Assembly: GCA_013373015.1 (NCBI GenBank)
Contig: JABXIQ010000002.1
Location: forward strand, 1 to 64,000
Reading direction: 5' to 3'
Length of the DNA: 64,000 nucleotides
Source of the DNA: Kangiellaceae bacterium
Lineage (GTDB): Bacteria; Pseudomonadota; Gammaproteobacteria; Enterobacterales; Kangiellaceae
In this document: one piece after another, positions 17,812 to 28,357 of the stretch
Layout of the letters: each line of letters opens with the position of its first letter
How positions within the stretch are numbered: position 1 is the stretch's first letter
The notes under the pieces: model-generated
What the model was told of the DNA's origin: nothing
The model's database searches: none
What the model saw: the letters and a program-made list of their open reading frames with translations, nothing else
Made by a program: the position numbers and the translations under genes

Positions 17812-19323
17812 ATGCGCGAAGAAATTTTAATTAATGTTACACCACAAGAAACGCGAGTTGCTATTGTTGAAAATGGCATGTTGCAAGAGGTACATTTAGA
17901 GCGTACTTCCAATCGCGGTATTGTTGGGAATATTTATAAGGGTATTGTGCGTCGAGTTATGCCTGGAATGCAAGCTGCGTTTGTGGATATTGGACATGAT
18001 AGAGCTGCTTTTTTACATGTAGCAGATATTGTGGGTAGCGGCCATAATGAGGAAAAAGAACGAGCAACTGAAGGTGCTGATTTATTACAAGAGAATGCCG
18101 TTCAAGACGCTGATATCTCAAGCCTTTTGCATGAAGGTCAGAAAATAATAGTGCAAGTAATCAAAGATCCTATTAGCAGCAAAGGTGCGCGATTAACTAC
18201 TCATATAACCATACCTTCTCGTTATCTAGTCCTGATGCCTGATAATCAACATGTTGGTGTATCGCAAAGAATTGAAGATGAGTTAGAGAGAGAGAGGCTC
18301 AAACAAATTTTAACAGATGAAGGTTTTGATGATAGTTCGAATGAACATATAGGTTACATAATTCGCACTGCCGCAGAAGGTGCTTCAGATGTTGAATTAC
18401 ATCGAGATGCAAAGTTTTTAACAAAACTTTGGGCGCGCATCAATGAAGATGCCAAAACTACCAAAGCCCCAGGCATGATTCATCAAGATTTAGGCGTAGA
18501 GCTACGAGTTATTCGAGATATCATAGCTGACGATGTTGAGCGAATTCGTTTTGACGAACAAGAAACGAGTAAGAAGGCTCGAAACTTTGTGAGCCAGTTT
18601 TTGCCAGAAGTTGGTGATTCGATTGAAGATTATCATGGAGAGCGCCCGCTATTTGATTTATACAATATAGAAGATGAAATCAAGAAGGCTTTAGAGCGTA
18701 AAGTACACCTTAAATCAGGTGGCTATTTAATTATTGATCAAACAGAAGCGATGACAACCATTGACGTTAACACAGGTGCTTTTGTTGGTTCTAAAAATTT
18801 GGAAGAAACAATTTTTAGAACCAATCTGGAGGCGGCTACGGCGGTAGCGCGTCAGTTACGACTGCGTAATTTAGGTGGAATTATCATTGTTGATTTTATT
18901 GATATGCTTGAGGATGAGCATAAACGTCAAGTTTTGAGAACTTTAGAAAAAGCATTAGAGCGTGACCACGTTAAAACACAGATTTCAGAAGTTTCTTCTT
19001 TGGGGTTAGTTGAAATGACTCGAAAGCGTTCAAGAGAAAGTTTAGAGCGCTTAATGTGTCAGCCGTGTCAACAATGTAATGGACGGGGATTTGTTAAAAC
19101 CCCTGAAACTATTTGCTACGAAATATTTCGCGAAATTAGTCGAGCGGAACGGGCCTATGATGCTCAAAAGTTTTTAGTGTTAGCCAGTCAAGAGGTAATT
19201 GATTGTTTATTAGATGAGGAAGCAAGTAGTTTAGCTGAATTGGAAACTGATATTGGAAAACCAATTCGTTTGCAAGTTGAGTCGCTATATGCTCCTGATC
19301 AGTTCGATGTGGTGCTGATGTGA
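17812..19323 (+). CDS. rng: Ribonuclease G
   Basis: Endoribonuclease for 16S rRNA 5' maturation and mRNA decay. The 503-residue protein has an N-terminal S1 domain (about 35-125), an RNase H-like and catalytic region with TIDVNTGAFVGSKN and IVDFIDM acidic residues, and the Zn-link CQPCQQC near 415. The track start is TTG 17797 directly after maf. ATG 17812 gives MREEILINVTPQETRVA, which aligns with E. coli RNase G, so I prefer it. There is no RNase E-like C-terminal scaffold. Confidence 0.96.
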   Translation: MREEILINVTPQETRVAIVENGMLQEVHLERTSNRGIVGNIYKGIVRRVMPGMQAAFVDIGHDRAAFLHVADIVGSGHNEEKERATEGADLLQENAVQDADISSLLHEGQKIIVQVIKDPISSKGARLTTHITIPSRYLVLMPDNQHVGVSQRIEDELERERLKQILTDEGFDDSSNEHIGYIIRTAAEGASDVELHRDAKFLTKLWARINEDAKTTKAPGMIHQDLGVELRVIRDIIADDVERIRFDEQETSKKARNFVSQFLPEVGDSIEDYHGERPLFDLYNIEDEIKKALERKVHLKSGGYLIIDQTEAMTTIDVNTGAFVGSKNLEETIFRTNLEAATAVARQLRLRNLGGIIIVDFIDMLEDEHKRQVLRTLEKALERDHVKTQISEVSSLGLVEMTRKRSRESLERLMCQPCQQCNGRGFVKTPETICYEIFREISRAERAYDAQKFLVLASQEVIDCLLDEEASSLAELETDIGKPIRLQVESLYAPDQFDVVLM

Positions 19324-19353
19324 TGAACTCATCATGGAGCTTTACTGGTATTA

Positions 19354-22300
19354 ATGAGTAGAGTGATAATTAAAAATATTAGAAAATTGTTAACCAAATT
19401 ACTTTGGTTACTTTCAATTTTTATTATCTTATTTGTTCTTATACTGTCACTTTTCAAATTAGCTTTACCTTATTGGCTGAAAGATAAAGAGCGAGTTGAA
19501 GGATATATAGAGCAACAAATAGGTGGTGATTTTAATTATACCAAGCTCTCCGTTGATTGGAGTAAGTTCAAGCCATTAATTTCCCTGGAGGGTGCGAGCT
19601 GGAAATCTAATGACGGATCCTTGCTTATCTCCAGCAATCGTAGTGATGTCAGTTTGCGCTTTTGGCAAACCTTATACTTTGGTTATTTGCGTACTGAAAA
19701 TGTGTCTTTATCAGGCTTGAATATAGATTATCTACATGCCTCAGAACAAGCATCAAAAGGAATTGACGCGGATTTGATAAAGTTGTTCTTTCAGCGACAT
19801 CCAGAAATTTTACAGCAAGAAAATATTTTAATTAGCGATCTTTCATTGAAAGTAAGCAGAAATAAACAGGCTGTATCCTTTACTGTTCCTCGGGTTAAAT
19901 ATCAACGCATTAAGCAAGAAAGGCAACTTGTCATTCAAAGCTATAGTGACTTTTTTAATAAAGCAAACTTAGTGATTGAGTCTCAAGGTTGGCCGCTGAG
20001 TCAAGGAAGTCGAATTAACCTTTTTGCAGATATTACACATATTGATACTGACAACCTCTATCAATTTCTTAATAAATCTGAAGTTCCGACTTTAAGTAAT
20101 ATTAATGTACGCTCTTGGGTAAACTTACAAGGTGATGAGGTTGCAAGTGGTCGTCTTGAAGTTACTGCTGATGGCTCGGACAATAACCCAAAAAATCTTG
20201 ATGCAGTGGTTAATTTTAAGCAAGACCAACAGTTACTTTCTTTCGAAACAGAAAAGTTCATTCTTAATCATTTGCCAATAAATGCGCAAGCAACCGAATC
20301 TAAACCTGTACACAGTTATTTTAGTTTGCAACAAAATAAACTAATTAATCAGTGGGATGTTGCTGCCAAAGATATGCCTATTGAATATCTTGTAGCTTTG
20401 GGTCAGCCTTTTCTATCTGGTGAGCAACGGAGTTTGGCAATGGGTTTGAAGCCCAGTGGTTTAATAAATAAAGTACAAATTGCATTAACTAAATCTGACC
20501 AAGGCATTCAAACAAAAAAGGGGATTATTGAGTTAAATAATTTCTCGATTAATGAGTTTAAGCAATATCCAGGCATTGAGCTTGATAGTGTTGTTATCGA
20601 AAATCAATCGAATTCTTCGCACTGGAATTACAGTATTAATGCGCAAGAAAAAATTCTTCATTGGTCACAGGTTTTCAAAGAAGGGGTTGACGTACAAAAT
20701 CTTAAAGTCGTTGGTGATTTTGATTTATTGCAAAAAAATGAAGATATTACGATAAATGTTAGAGATTTTGTATTTACTAATGCTGATGCAAAGGCTCGGG
20801 CTTATGGAGCTATACGTCTGAAGGATGATAAAGATGTTGAGCTATCGCTTTATGCTGAAGGAAGTGATATTAACATCAAGCGACTAGAGTATTATTGGCC
20901 AAGAAATGTGATGCAACAAGAAGTGCTGACTTATCTTGAGCAGAGTCTGCAGAATGGAGTGGTGGATTTTGCAAAGATGATATGGCGAGGAACAATAGAA
21001 GGTTTTCCTTACCAGAATTTTCAAGGCCAATTTGATACGCAGGCTTGGATAACAAACGCCAGCTTGAAATTTGATCCTGACTGGCCTCAAGCTGACGGCA
21101 TTAAGGCTCATGCATCTTTTATTAACGATGGAATGTATATAACTGCTAGTGAAGGGCGATTAACCGGCAATATACTGAAAACTGCTACAGCTCAAATCGT
21201 TTCTTTTTCAGATGATGACTCGAGTCTTAATCTTACTGCGACGGCAAATTCAACCCCTTTAAGCTACAGTGCTCTGTATTCACAGTCACCGCTCAAAGAG
21301 TGGCTGGGTAGTGAATTAGAGTCGATCATTTTTGAGCATAGCCTTGAATCTGAAATTGAATTAAATATACCTCTTGGTAGCAGCGATGACTCGAAAGTAA
21401 AATTAAAAGGATTGACAAGATTTTCAGGTAACAGTGTTACGGGATTGCCATATGCTATTCAGCTTAATAATGTGTTCGGCGAACTTCATTTTACTGAAAA
21501 TGGAGCTTATACAAATCAGTTCTCTGTAGAACTTTGGGGTAGTCCTGTCGATCTGGAACTTAAGGCAGCTGACTTTGCAGGATCCGACGATCTAATCAAT
21601 ATTAAGGCAAATTCCAATGTTAACTTTAGTAAAGCACTTAGTTACTTGCAAATTGAATCGCCTTTAAACATCAATGGTAACAGTGATGTTTTTTTCAATT
21701 ATCGTATGGATAACAATGAACATGAATCTATTATTGTTCGATCACAATTGCATGGAACGCAAATCGATGGACCAAGTTGGTTAAGTAAATCCGATGAAGA
21801 AATAAGTCCTGCGCTTGTTACAGTAGCTAAATTAAATAATGATGTAACCATTCGAGCCATTTATCGAGATAGTATTTCTTCGCAAATAAAATTCAATTCA
21901 AATGCTACGGAAGAAACTATTAATGGAGTAGTGGCACTTGGCAATCTAGCTACGACAGATATCACCTCTCCAGATAAAGGTATTGCAATTGAGGGGCATT
22001 TTGATGAGGTTGTGGCTAAAGAGTGGTTAAACAGTATTAACATCACAAAAAATGGTGATTTTTATTGGCCGCAATGGATCGAGCGTATTCGAGTTCAATC
22101 ACCTTTATTTGAAGTGGCTGGTCAGAAAATACATGATGTACAATTTTCTGATGACAAATTATCCGATCAAAGTGTTCGCTTTAATGTAACCTCTCAAGAA
22201 GGAAATGGTCATTTAACATTATTTGCAGATGGTCGAAAACATTTAACAGTTGAGCATTTGAATATTCAGTTAAAACCTTTTAGTGATATTTCGGATAATG

Positions 22301-23199
22301 AAATTCAGCTCAATCAATCATCCTTTTATGACTGGCAATTTGAGTGTCAGTCCTGCGTGATTAACGGAATTGATACGGGTGTGTTGACGCTAGTGTCTTC
22401 AAAAAATGATAAAGGTGTTTTTGTGCAAGGCGATAGCCAAGTAAATGGGCTTTTATCGGCTTATCTTGAAGCAACTTGGTATGGCAGCACTTCAAACTTA
22501 TCTATCGATTTTGAAACTGCTAATGCAGGCAGGTTACTGCAGCATTGGGGGTATGGTGATGGTTTAAAAGATGCTCAGTCTAAGGGTAAGATCGCTTTAG
22601 ATTGGCGGGGTGGTTTTCATGAGTTTGAGTTATCAAGGTTGAATGGCTCTTTGACGCTGGATACCGAAGAAGGGGTAGTTAAGGAGTTAAGCGATAAACA
22701 AGCTCGAATTTTTAGTTTGTTATCTTTGCAAAGTTTGCGTCGTCGATTATCGTTAGATTTTAGTGATTTATTCCAGGATGGTTTTTTCTTTGATGAAATC
22801 GACGGAAATTTTTCGATAAAAAACGGACTGGTATATAGCGATCAAGTGAAAATAAAAGGCGCAGCAGCAGATGTCGTGGTCAGTGGTTATACTAATCTCG
22901 TCACTAAAACGGTTGATCAAAATGTATTGGTTAGTCCAAAAATTAGTTCAAGTTTGCCAATTCTTGCTGGTTGGGCTTTGGAGCCTACGACGGGTTTAAT
23001 TATGTTATTGGTGAATAAAATTTTTGAGCCAGTAATCGATGTTGTAGTGAGTCTTGAATATAAAATAACAGGCTCATTATCAGATCCTAAAGTTATTGAG
23101 CTAGATAAGAAGTCTAAAGAGATTGTAGTACCCGAAGAAGAGCTGATTGAACATCAGCCAAACAAGCAGTCTACAGAGACTGAAACCCCTTCAGAATAA
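19354..23199 (+). CDS. yhdP: YhdP, AsmA-like intermembrane phospholipid transporter
   Basis: A 1281-residue inner-membrane-anchored protein with one N-terminal transmembrane helix (about 14-40) and a very long periplasmic beta-rich DUF3971/AsmA_2-type region. The C-terminal AsmA-like part includes NGSLTLDTEEGVVKELSD and a hydrophobic segment near 1220-1245. In E. coli YhdP, TamB and YdbH carry phospholipids to the outer membrane. The position between rng and tldD is conserved. The size is typical. Confidence 0.93.
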   Translation: MSRVIIKNIRKLLTKLLWLLSIFIILFVLILSLFKLALPYWLKDKERVEGYIEQQIGGDFNYTKLSVDWSKFKPLISLEGASWKSNDGSLLISSNRSDVSLRFWQTLYFGYLRTENVSLSGLNIDYLHASEQASKGIDADLIKLFFQRHPEILQQENILISDLSLKVSRNKQAVSFTVPRVKYQRIKQERQLVIQSYSDFFNKANLVIESQGWPLSQGSRINLFADITHIDTDNLYQFLNKSEVPTLSNINVRSWVNLQGDEVASGRLEVTADGSDNNPKNLDAVVNFKQDQQLLSFETEKFILNHLPINAQATESKPVHSYFSLQQNKLINQWDVAAKDMPIEYLVALGQPFLSGEQRSLAMGLKPSGLINKVQIALTKSDQGIQTKKGIIELNNFSINEFKQYPGIELDSVVIENQSNSSHWNYSINAQEKILHWSQVFKEGVDVQNLKVVGDFDLLQKNEDITINVRDFVFTNADAKARAYGAIRLKDDKDVELSLYAEGSDINIKRLEYYWPRNVMQQEVLTYLEQSLQNGVVDFAKMIWRGTIEGFPYQNFQGQFDTQAWITNASLKFDPDWPQADGIKAHASFINDGMYITASEGRLTGNILKTATAQIVSFSDDDSSLNLTATANSTPLSYSALYSQSPLKEWLGSELESIIFEHSLESEIELNIPLGSSDDSKVKLKGLTRFSGNSVTGLPYAIQLNNVFGELHFTENGAYTNQFSVELWGSPVDLELKAADFAGSDDLINIKANSNVNFSKALSYLQIESPLNINGNSDVFFNYRMDNNEHESIIVRSQLHGTQIDGPSWLSKSDEEISPALVTVAKLNNDVTIRAIYRDSISSQIKFNSNATEETINGVVALGNLATTDITSPDKGIAIEGHFDEVVAKEWLNSINITKNGDFYWPQWIERIRVQSPLFEVAGQKIHDVQFSDDKLSDQSVRFNVTSQEGNGHLTLFADGRKHLTVEHLNIQLKPFSDISDNEIQLNQSSFYDWQFECQSCVINGIDTGVLTLVSSKNDKGVFVQGDSQVNGLLSAYLEATWYGSTSNLSIDFETANAGRLLQHWGYGDGLKDAQSKGKIALDWRGGFHEFELSRLNGSLTLDTEEGVVKELSDKQARIFSLLSLQSLRRRLSLDFSDLFQDGFFFDEIDGNFSIKNGLVYSDQVKIKGAAADVVVSGYTNLVTKTVDQNVLVSPKISSSLPILAGWALEPTTGLIMLLVNKIFEPVIDVVVSLEYKITGSLSDPKVIELDKKSKEIVVPEEELIEHQPNKQSTETETPSE

Positions 23200-23224
23200 T
23201 AGCAAAGGTTAGTTTATAAACTCA

Positions 23225-24100
23225 ATGCAATCATCTAACTCTAAAGAAAGCAATTACGAATCTGTGTCTGGCGATCTAATGTCCAGAGCTCTAACCGTTG
23301 GCTTAATTCAAATGTGTTCAACGAGTAATGTTCAGGATAATTTGCGCTTGGCAGAGCAGTTTATTGAGCAGGCTGTAACTCATGGTGCACAAATGGTGAT
23401 TCTGCCTGAGTCTTTTGCCTTAATGGAAAAATATCAAGGGCAAAAACTAGAGTACACCGAAGCACATGGTGAAGGAAATATACAGCGGTGGATGCAAGAT
23501 ATCGCTAAAAAATTTAGTGTTTGTATTGTGGGCGGAACAATAGCTATTAACTCAAACCATTCTAAACGACCTTATGCCCGATGCTATGTATATGCGCCAA
23601 ATGGTACTCTAATTACCTATTACGATAAAATTCACTTATTTGACGTTGCTATTAACGATGCTGAAGCCTATTCAGAATCTTCCAATACTTATCCTGGTCG
23701 GCGAGATAGTGTGTTTGAATTTAATGGAGTCAAGTTTGGCCTTTCAGTATGCTATGATTTGCGCTTTCCTGAACTTTATCGTCGTTATCAGCAGCAAAAC
23801 GTTGAAGTGATATTAGTGCCATCAGCATTTACTTTGAATACAGGAAAGGTTCATTGGCAGCTACTTTTACAGGCTCGTGCGGTAGAAAATTTGGCTTTTA
23901 CACTTGGAGCCAATCAAACAGGCACTCATGATAATCAACGCAAAACTTTCGGACATAGTATGATAGTGAGCCCGTGGGGCAAAGTGATAGCTCAATCGGA
24001 GTTTCAACAAGGCGCTTTAGTTGCTACTATCAGGCTTGATGAGATTGATGCAATAAAAGCAAAATTTCCAGCACACAAACATCGACGATTAATTCCCTAA
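23225..24100 (+). CDS. Carbon-nitrogen hydrolase (nitrilase superfamily, Nit1/YbeM-like amidase)
   Basis: A 291-residue cytosolic amidase with the full nitrilase triad: Glu in LPESFAL, Lys in YDKIHLFDV, and nucleophile Cys in SVCYDLRFPELYRR. The best-known Nit1-type relatives hydrolyse deaminated glutathione; this substrate is inferred from family only. The first 18 residues are polar and non-homologous. ATG 23279 (MSRALTVGLIQMCS) is the more family-like start, but neither start has a clear ribosome site. It lies between yhdP and tldD, as P. aeruginosa PA4475 does. Confidence 0.92.
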   Translation: MQSSNSKESNYESVSGDLMSRALTVGLIQMCSTSNVQDNLRLAEQFIEQAVTHGAQMVILPESFALMEKYQGQKLEYTEAHGEGNIQRWMQDIAKKFSVCIVGGTIAINSNHSKRPYARCYVYAPNGTLITYYDKIHLFDVAINDAEAYSESSNTYPGRRDSVFEFNGVKFGLSVCYDLRFPELYRRYQQQNVEVILVPSAFTLNTGKVHWQLLLQARAVENLAFTLGANQTGTHDNQRKTFGHSMIVSPWGKVIAQSEFQQGALVATIRLDEIDAIKAKFPAHKHRRLIP

Positions 24101-24121
24101 CAAACTCATTAGTGAGACGAC

Positions 24122-25555
24122 ATGAGCATCATACAGCAAGTAGAGCAATACCTATTCCAAGAATCTGATCTTAATATCGAGACATTACAAGAAGCTATAA
24201 CTGACCTCTATCGTTATCAAATCGATTTTTCAGATATTTTTGTTCAAGAAGTGCAAATGGAATTTTGGCAGTTGGAAGACGGTATTGTCAAAGATGCCAG
24301 CTATAACCTAAACAAAGGTTTAGGTGTTAGAACTATAGAAGGTGAAAAAACTGGATTTGCTTACGCTAACCAATTGCAGCTCACGGCGTTGACCAATGCT
24401 ATTAATGCCGCAACAAGCATCAGTCGAGCTGGACAAAATAGACAAGTGAGCTTTAATGTAGCCCACGCCGCAAATTTATATACTTCAGCTCCAACTATGG
24501 AGCAAGTAGCTCAAACTGAAAAAATTGATTTGTTACGAAAACTCGATAAAGCTGCGCGTAGTATGGATGAGAAAGTTACTCAAGTCATTGTATCTTTGTC
24601 TGCCGCGCATGAGCACATGCTGGTGGTAGCTACTGATGGTACTTTGGCAGCCGATATTAGGCCTATGATTCGTATAAATGTCACTGTAGTTGCCGAATCG
24701 AATGCTAAACGTGAAAGAGGTAGTGCAGGGCTTGGCGGCCGTTATGGTTGGTCACAGTTGTTAACTATGGATCTTGAAACACTCGTTAAAAATGCTGTGT
24801 CTCAGGCGGTGGTTAATTTAGAAGCGATTGAAGCGCCAGCAGGAATGATGCCTGTTGTGTTGGGTAATGGTTGGCCGGGAGTTTTGTTACATGAAGCGGT
24901 TGGTCACGGGCTTGAAGGTGATTTTAATCGTAAAGGATCGTCGGCTTATTCTAATCGTATTGGACAACAAGTTGCTTCAGAACTTTGTACAGTGATAGAT
25001 GACGGTACTTTAAGTCAACAAAGAGGCTCGCTCAATGTTGATGATGAAGGAACTTCAACTCAATCGACGGTTTTGATCGAAAAAGGCATTTTGAAAGGCT
25101 ATATGCAGGATAAGCATAATGCATCGCTTATGGGGGTTGCGCCAACGGGTAATGGGCGAAGAGAGTCTTATGCTCATTTACCGATGCCTCGAATGACCAA
25201 TACTCTGATGTTGTCGGGTCAATCTGATCCTCAAGAGATTATTCAATCAGTTAAAAAAGGAATTTATGCACCTAATTTCGCAGGAGGCCAGGTTGATATA
25301 ACTTCTGGGAATTTTGTATTTAGTGCCAGCGAAGCTTATTTAATTGAGAATGGAAAAATCACTGCTCCAATCAAAGGGGCAACCTTGGTGGGTAATGGCC
25401 CCGAAGTATTGAAAAAAGTCAGTATGGTGGCTAATGATAGCCAACTTGATCCTGGAATTGGTGTGTGTGGCAAAGATGGGCAAAGTGTGCCTGTTTGCGT
25501 GGGCCAACCAACACTGAAGATTGACCAAATGACGGTGGGTGGAACTCAGGGCTAA
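24122..25555 (+). CDS. tldD: Metalloprotease TldD
   Basis: The active Zn-protease subunit of the TldD/TldE (PmbA) heterodimer, which degrades unfolded peptides and processes modified peptides such as microcin B17 and the antitoxin CcdA. The 477-residue protein carries the HExxxH motif HEAVGH near 257, followed by GLEGDFNRKGSSAYS. Its partner pmbA lies 2.8 kb downstream, with darP and a TonB receptor gene between them. Confidence 0.97.
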   Translation: MSIIQQVEQYLFQESDLNIETLQEAITDLYRYQIDFSDIFVQEVQMEFWQLEDGIVKDASYNLNKGLGVRTIEGEKTGFAYANQLQLTALTNAINAATSISRAGQNRQVSFNVAHAANLYTSAPTMEQVAQTEKIDLLRKLDKAARSMDEKVTQVIVSLSAAHEHMLVVATDGTLAADIRPMIRINVTVVAESNAKRERGSAGLGGRYGWSQLLTMDLETLVKNAVSQAVVNLEAIEAPAGMMPVVLGNGWPGVLLHEAVGHGLEGDFNRKGSSAYSNRIGQQVASELCTVIDDGTLSQQRGSLNVDDEGTSTQSTVLIEKGILKGYMQDKHNASLMGVAPTGNGRRESYAHLPMPRMTNTLMLSGQSDPQEIIQSVKKGIYAPNFAGGQVDITSGNFVFSASEAYLIENGKITAPIKGATLVGNGPEVLKKVSMVANDSQLDPGIGVCGKDGQSVPVCVGQPTLKIDQMTVGGTQG

Positions 25556-25562
25556 GACTTAT

Positions 25563-26072
25563 TTATAACTCCGTAAAGTCAACATTTTCTTTAATATAGC
25601 GATACAATTCACGTTGGTATTTTGCTGGATTTTGCAGGCTCATTTCTTTTTGCGCGCTGCGTACTAGTTGGCGTAGTTTTTGTCTATCAAGTGTTGGAGA
25701 AATCTGAAGTAATTCGAAAATTGCGCTATCACCTTGGGCAAGCAGTCGCTCTCGCCACTGTTCTGCAAGGTGTAATTCTTTAACTTGCGCTAAATGACGT
25801 TGATCATAAGTGTTCAGGAACTGCTTAATGGCTTCAACATTTTCATCGCGCAATATTTTTCCAACATACTTTAAGTGGCGCTTGAGCCCCGTATGGTGCT
25901 TAATTTTTTGCCCTTCAATAATTGCTTTGTATGCAACTTCTGAAAGAGGAACCTTGTCTAGAGTGGTGCTATTTAAATCAACTAATCGCTGCCCTAGCTT
26001 GGTAATCTCAAGCATTTCTTTCTTGATTTCCGTCTTGGATTTTTCTTGATCTTGTAAATATTCTTGGTTCAT
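25563..26072 (-). CDS. darP: Ribosome biogenesis factor DarP (YjgA)
   Basis: DUF615/YjgA-family protein that assists late 50S subunit assembly. It is a helical, highly charged protein with KKEMLEITKLGQRLVDL and KGLKRHLKYVGKI-like RNA-contact segments. ATG 26072 gives 169 residues; the track begins at a TTG three codons earlier. It is convergent with tldD, and its neighbourhood with tldD and pmbA is conserved in pseudomonads. Confidence 0.93.
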   Translation of the reverse strand: MNQEYLQDQEKSKTEIKKEMLEITKLGQRLVDLNSTTLDKVPLSEVAYKAIIEGQKIKHHTGLKRHLKYVGKILRDENVEAIKQFLNTYDQRHLAQVKELHLAEQWRERLLAQGDSAIFELLQISPTLDRQKLRQLVRSAQKEMSLQNPAKYQRELYRYIKENVDFTEL

Positions 26073-26092
26073 TGCTGTCAATCACTGCTAAG

Positions 26093-28207
26093 TTAAAAGT
26101 TTAGACGAGCACGCATGTAAGCGGTAGTTTTGTCGTCATAAGCACTTTTCTTGTCGAAAAAATACTGGTCATTGATGTTGTATTGTATCACTAATTCTAA
26201 ATGTAACTCAGAACTTTGCAGTGGAATCGAATGGCTAAAACGTGCATCGACACGTTTGAAGTCAGGTTTGTTTCTAATGTCTTGCCAATAATAAGCCGTA
26301 CTGAATTGAGTGCGGTCATTTATCTGGTGGGCATAAAGTAGTGATAAAGTATTTTGCGCAGCTTGATGTTGTAAATTTCGACCGCGTTCAGGATCTATAT
26401 CAAGATAACTGTAGCTAAACCAAAAGCGGTTTGTTTCGTTCCAGTGATAATTTAATTGTAGATCAACGCCATTTTGCGTGTAGTCAATGGCATTTTGTGG
26501 GTCAAATTCATCTAATCCGAAAAGTCCATCAATAACGTTTTCTAGTTGTTCCGAATAAAGTTTAATATCTATATCTAAATTGTTGCTTGGACGATAGAAC
26601 CAGCCGATTTCTCGAGACTTAATTGTTTCGGAAATTAAATCGCCTCTGGATTGAGGGGTTTGGTAAAATGTTGCGAACGTATCAGTTCCATTAATTGGGA
26701 AGGCTAACTCTCTAACTCGATATTGACGATGTCCCACTTGTTCATAAAAGTCAGGCGTGCGTTTACCTTCTGAAATGATAACCCGCCAAGCCGAACGATT
26801 ATTGGCTAAATAGTTAAGGGCAAAGCGGGGCGATAGTTCGCCACCTACATAATCATCATTTTCGTACATAGCTCCCAAATTTACCAACCACTGAGGCTGC
26901 ACGCGCCATTCAAGGTTGGCAAAAACTCTATGGCTGTTATTAGTTGTACGTTGTTCAAAGAATGATTCACCGCTAATAGCATCACGACGAAGACTAAAGC
27001 CACTAACTAATCTGAGTGATTCGTTGAAGCTGTAAGTATCCTGTATTTCAAGTTCCCACTTGCTTTCATCAAAGTTTTGATTCGCTATACCGCAATTAGT
27101 TTGGCTACCCAGTTGTAAAAAACGAACAAGCACTTGTTGAGTTAATGAAGCGGCTTCTGTGGAGGGTGGGGTTGGCGGATTTTGACCACTAGATAATGCG
27201 TTTATTAAAGCTTCTGTATAGTTAGCATCTAAATCGTATAAGCTACCCAGCTCGGCACTCATGAAGATTGCTGGTGGGCAGGTTTGCCAGTTTTCACGAA
27301 TTTTATCAAAGCTATAGTAGGCGTTGACTTGCAAATCATGGTTTGTACTAAAATTATGATCCCAGATAATTTGCCCGAAACTATCTTGTGTTCGTTTGTT
27401 ATGAGAAGGGGCTAGTTGATAAATATCCAGTAAATCTTGATCTTCGTTGGACTCGCTAGCGCCGAAAATAAACCGTAATTGATCATCATTATCGAATTGA
27501 TAAGAAATATCAGCGCGTAAATAATTGGTGTCATGGTTATCAAAACGTTTTATACCGGTAGTATCAATATCAAAACCATCATCTTGGTGATGACCTGCTG
27601 TTAAGCGATAGCTCAAGGTATCTGATTGTCCAGTCATACGCACAGAACCATCGGCTATTCCACGATTCCCCACTGTCACACTCAGCTGCTGGCTTTCCAC
27701 ATCAGACGGATGTCGAGTAATAATATTGATAACACCCAAAAAAGAATTGGCACCATAGCTTGTAGTATTCGGACCTCGCACGACTTCAATGCGTTCAATA
27801 TCAGAAACACTGATCGGCAAGCTACCCCATAATACTCGTGAAAGTCCTGGTTTGAAGACTGAGCGGCCATCGACGAGAACTTGTAAATGCCGCGAGAAAT
27901 CGGTGTGTAAGCCGTGAATACTGACTTCAGGAGTATTGCCGCGGCTATATCCGACATTCATGCCGGGAACTAAACGTAACACTTCGACGATGCTTCTAGC
28001 GCCAGAGGCGCTGATCAATTCACGATCAATTATTGTTATTGCGGCAGGTGTTTCGAGTTGTGATTGGCGCAGGCGTGTAGCTGAAAGAACCATTGGAAGT
28101 TCTTCAGAAAATAGATCATCATTAACTTGTGTTGCTTCACTCCCTTGACTAAACTGGCTTATCGCCATCAATGGCAAAGCCCAAAAGACGCCTGGTTTTT
28201 TTAACAT
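26093..28207 (-). CDS. TonB-dependent outer-membrane receptor
   Basis: A 704-residue precursor with a signal peptide (about 1-22), a plug domain (about 45-150, with TPAAITIIDRELISASGAR and VEVVRGPNTTSYGANSFLGVINI) and a 22-strand barrel ending in the outer-membrane signature phenylalanine (RARLNF). The plug resembles cobalamin/siderophore or colicin-I-type receptors, but the ligand cannot be read from sequence. It is inserted between darP and pmbA, which are adjacent in Pseudomonas. No Fur box was recognised. Confidence 0.92.
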   Translation of the reverse strand: MLKKPGVFWALPLMAISQFSQGSEATQVNDDLFSEELPMVLSATRLRQSQLETPAAITIIDRELISASGARSIVEVLRLVPGMNVGYSRGNTPEVSIHGLHTDFSRHLQVLVDGRSVFKPGLSRVLWGSLPISVSDIERIEVVRGPNTTSYGANSFLGVINIITRHPSDVESQQLSVTVGNRGIADGSVRMTGQSDTLSYRLTAGHHQDDGFDIDTTGIKRFDNHDTNYLRADISYQFDNDDQLRFIFGASESNEDQDLLDIYQLAPSHNKRTQDSFGQIIWDHNFSTNHDLQVNAYYSFDKIRENWQTCPPAIFMSAELGSLYDLDANYTEALINALSSGQNPPTPPSTEAASLTQQVLVRFLQLGSQTNCGIANQNFDESKWELEIQDTYSFNESLRLVSGFSLRRDAISGESFFEQRTTNNSHRVFANLEWRVQPQWLVNLGAMYENDDYVGGELSPRFALNYLANNRSAWRVIISEGKRTPDFYEQVGHRQYRVRELAFPINGTDTFATFYQTPQSRGDLISETIKSREIGWFYRPSNNLDIDIKLYSEQLENVIDGLFGLDEFDPQNAIDYTQNGVDLQLNYHWNETNRFWFSYSYLDIDPERGRNLQHQAAQNTLSLLYAHQINDRTQFSTAYYWQDIRNKPDFKRVDARFSHSIPLQSSELHLELVIQYNINDQYFFDKKSAYDDKTTAYMRARLNF

Positions 28208-28306
28208 AGCAAAGAGGCCAATTTACAAAGAGGATTGCTTGAAAGATATGTTAACCATTCTTGTCAATAATCCACGTTAAGTCAAGTTTTGGGAATGCAT
28301 CGTTTA

Positions 28307-28335
28307 TTGATAAAATAGATTGAAAACGCAATAAA
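28307..28335 (+). promoter_or_regulatory. Candidate pmbA promoter
   Basis: TTGATA, a 17-nt spacer and AATAAA lie 23 nt before the pmbA start. The match is moderate. The region is shared with the divergent TonB receptor gene, whose strand shows TTGACT-17-AAGAAT. Confidence 0.4.
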
Positions 28336-28357
28336 ATCAGACTGTTAGGAGAAAATC

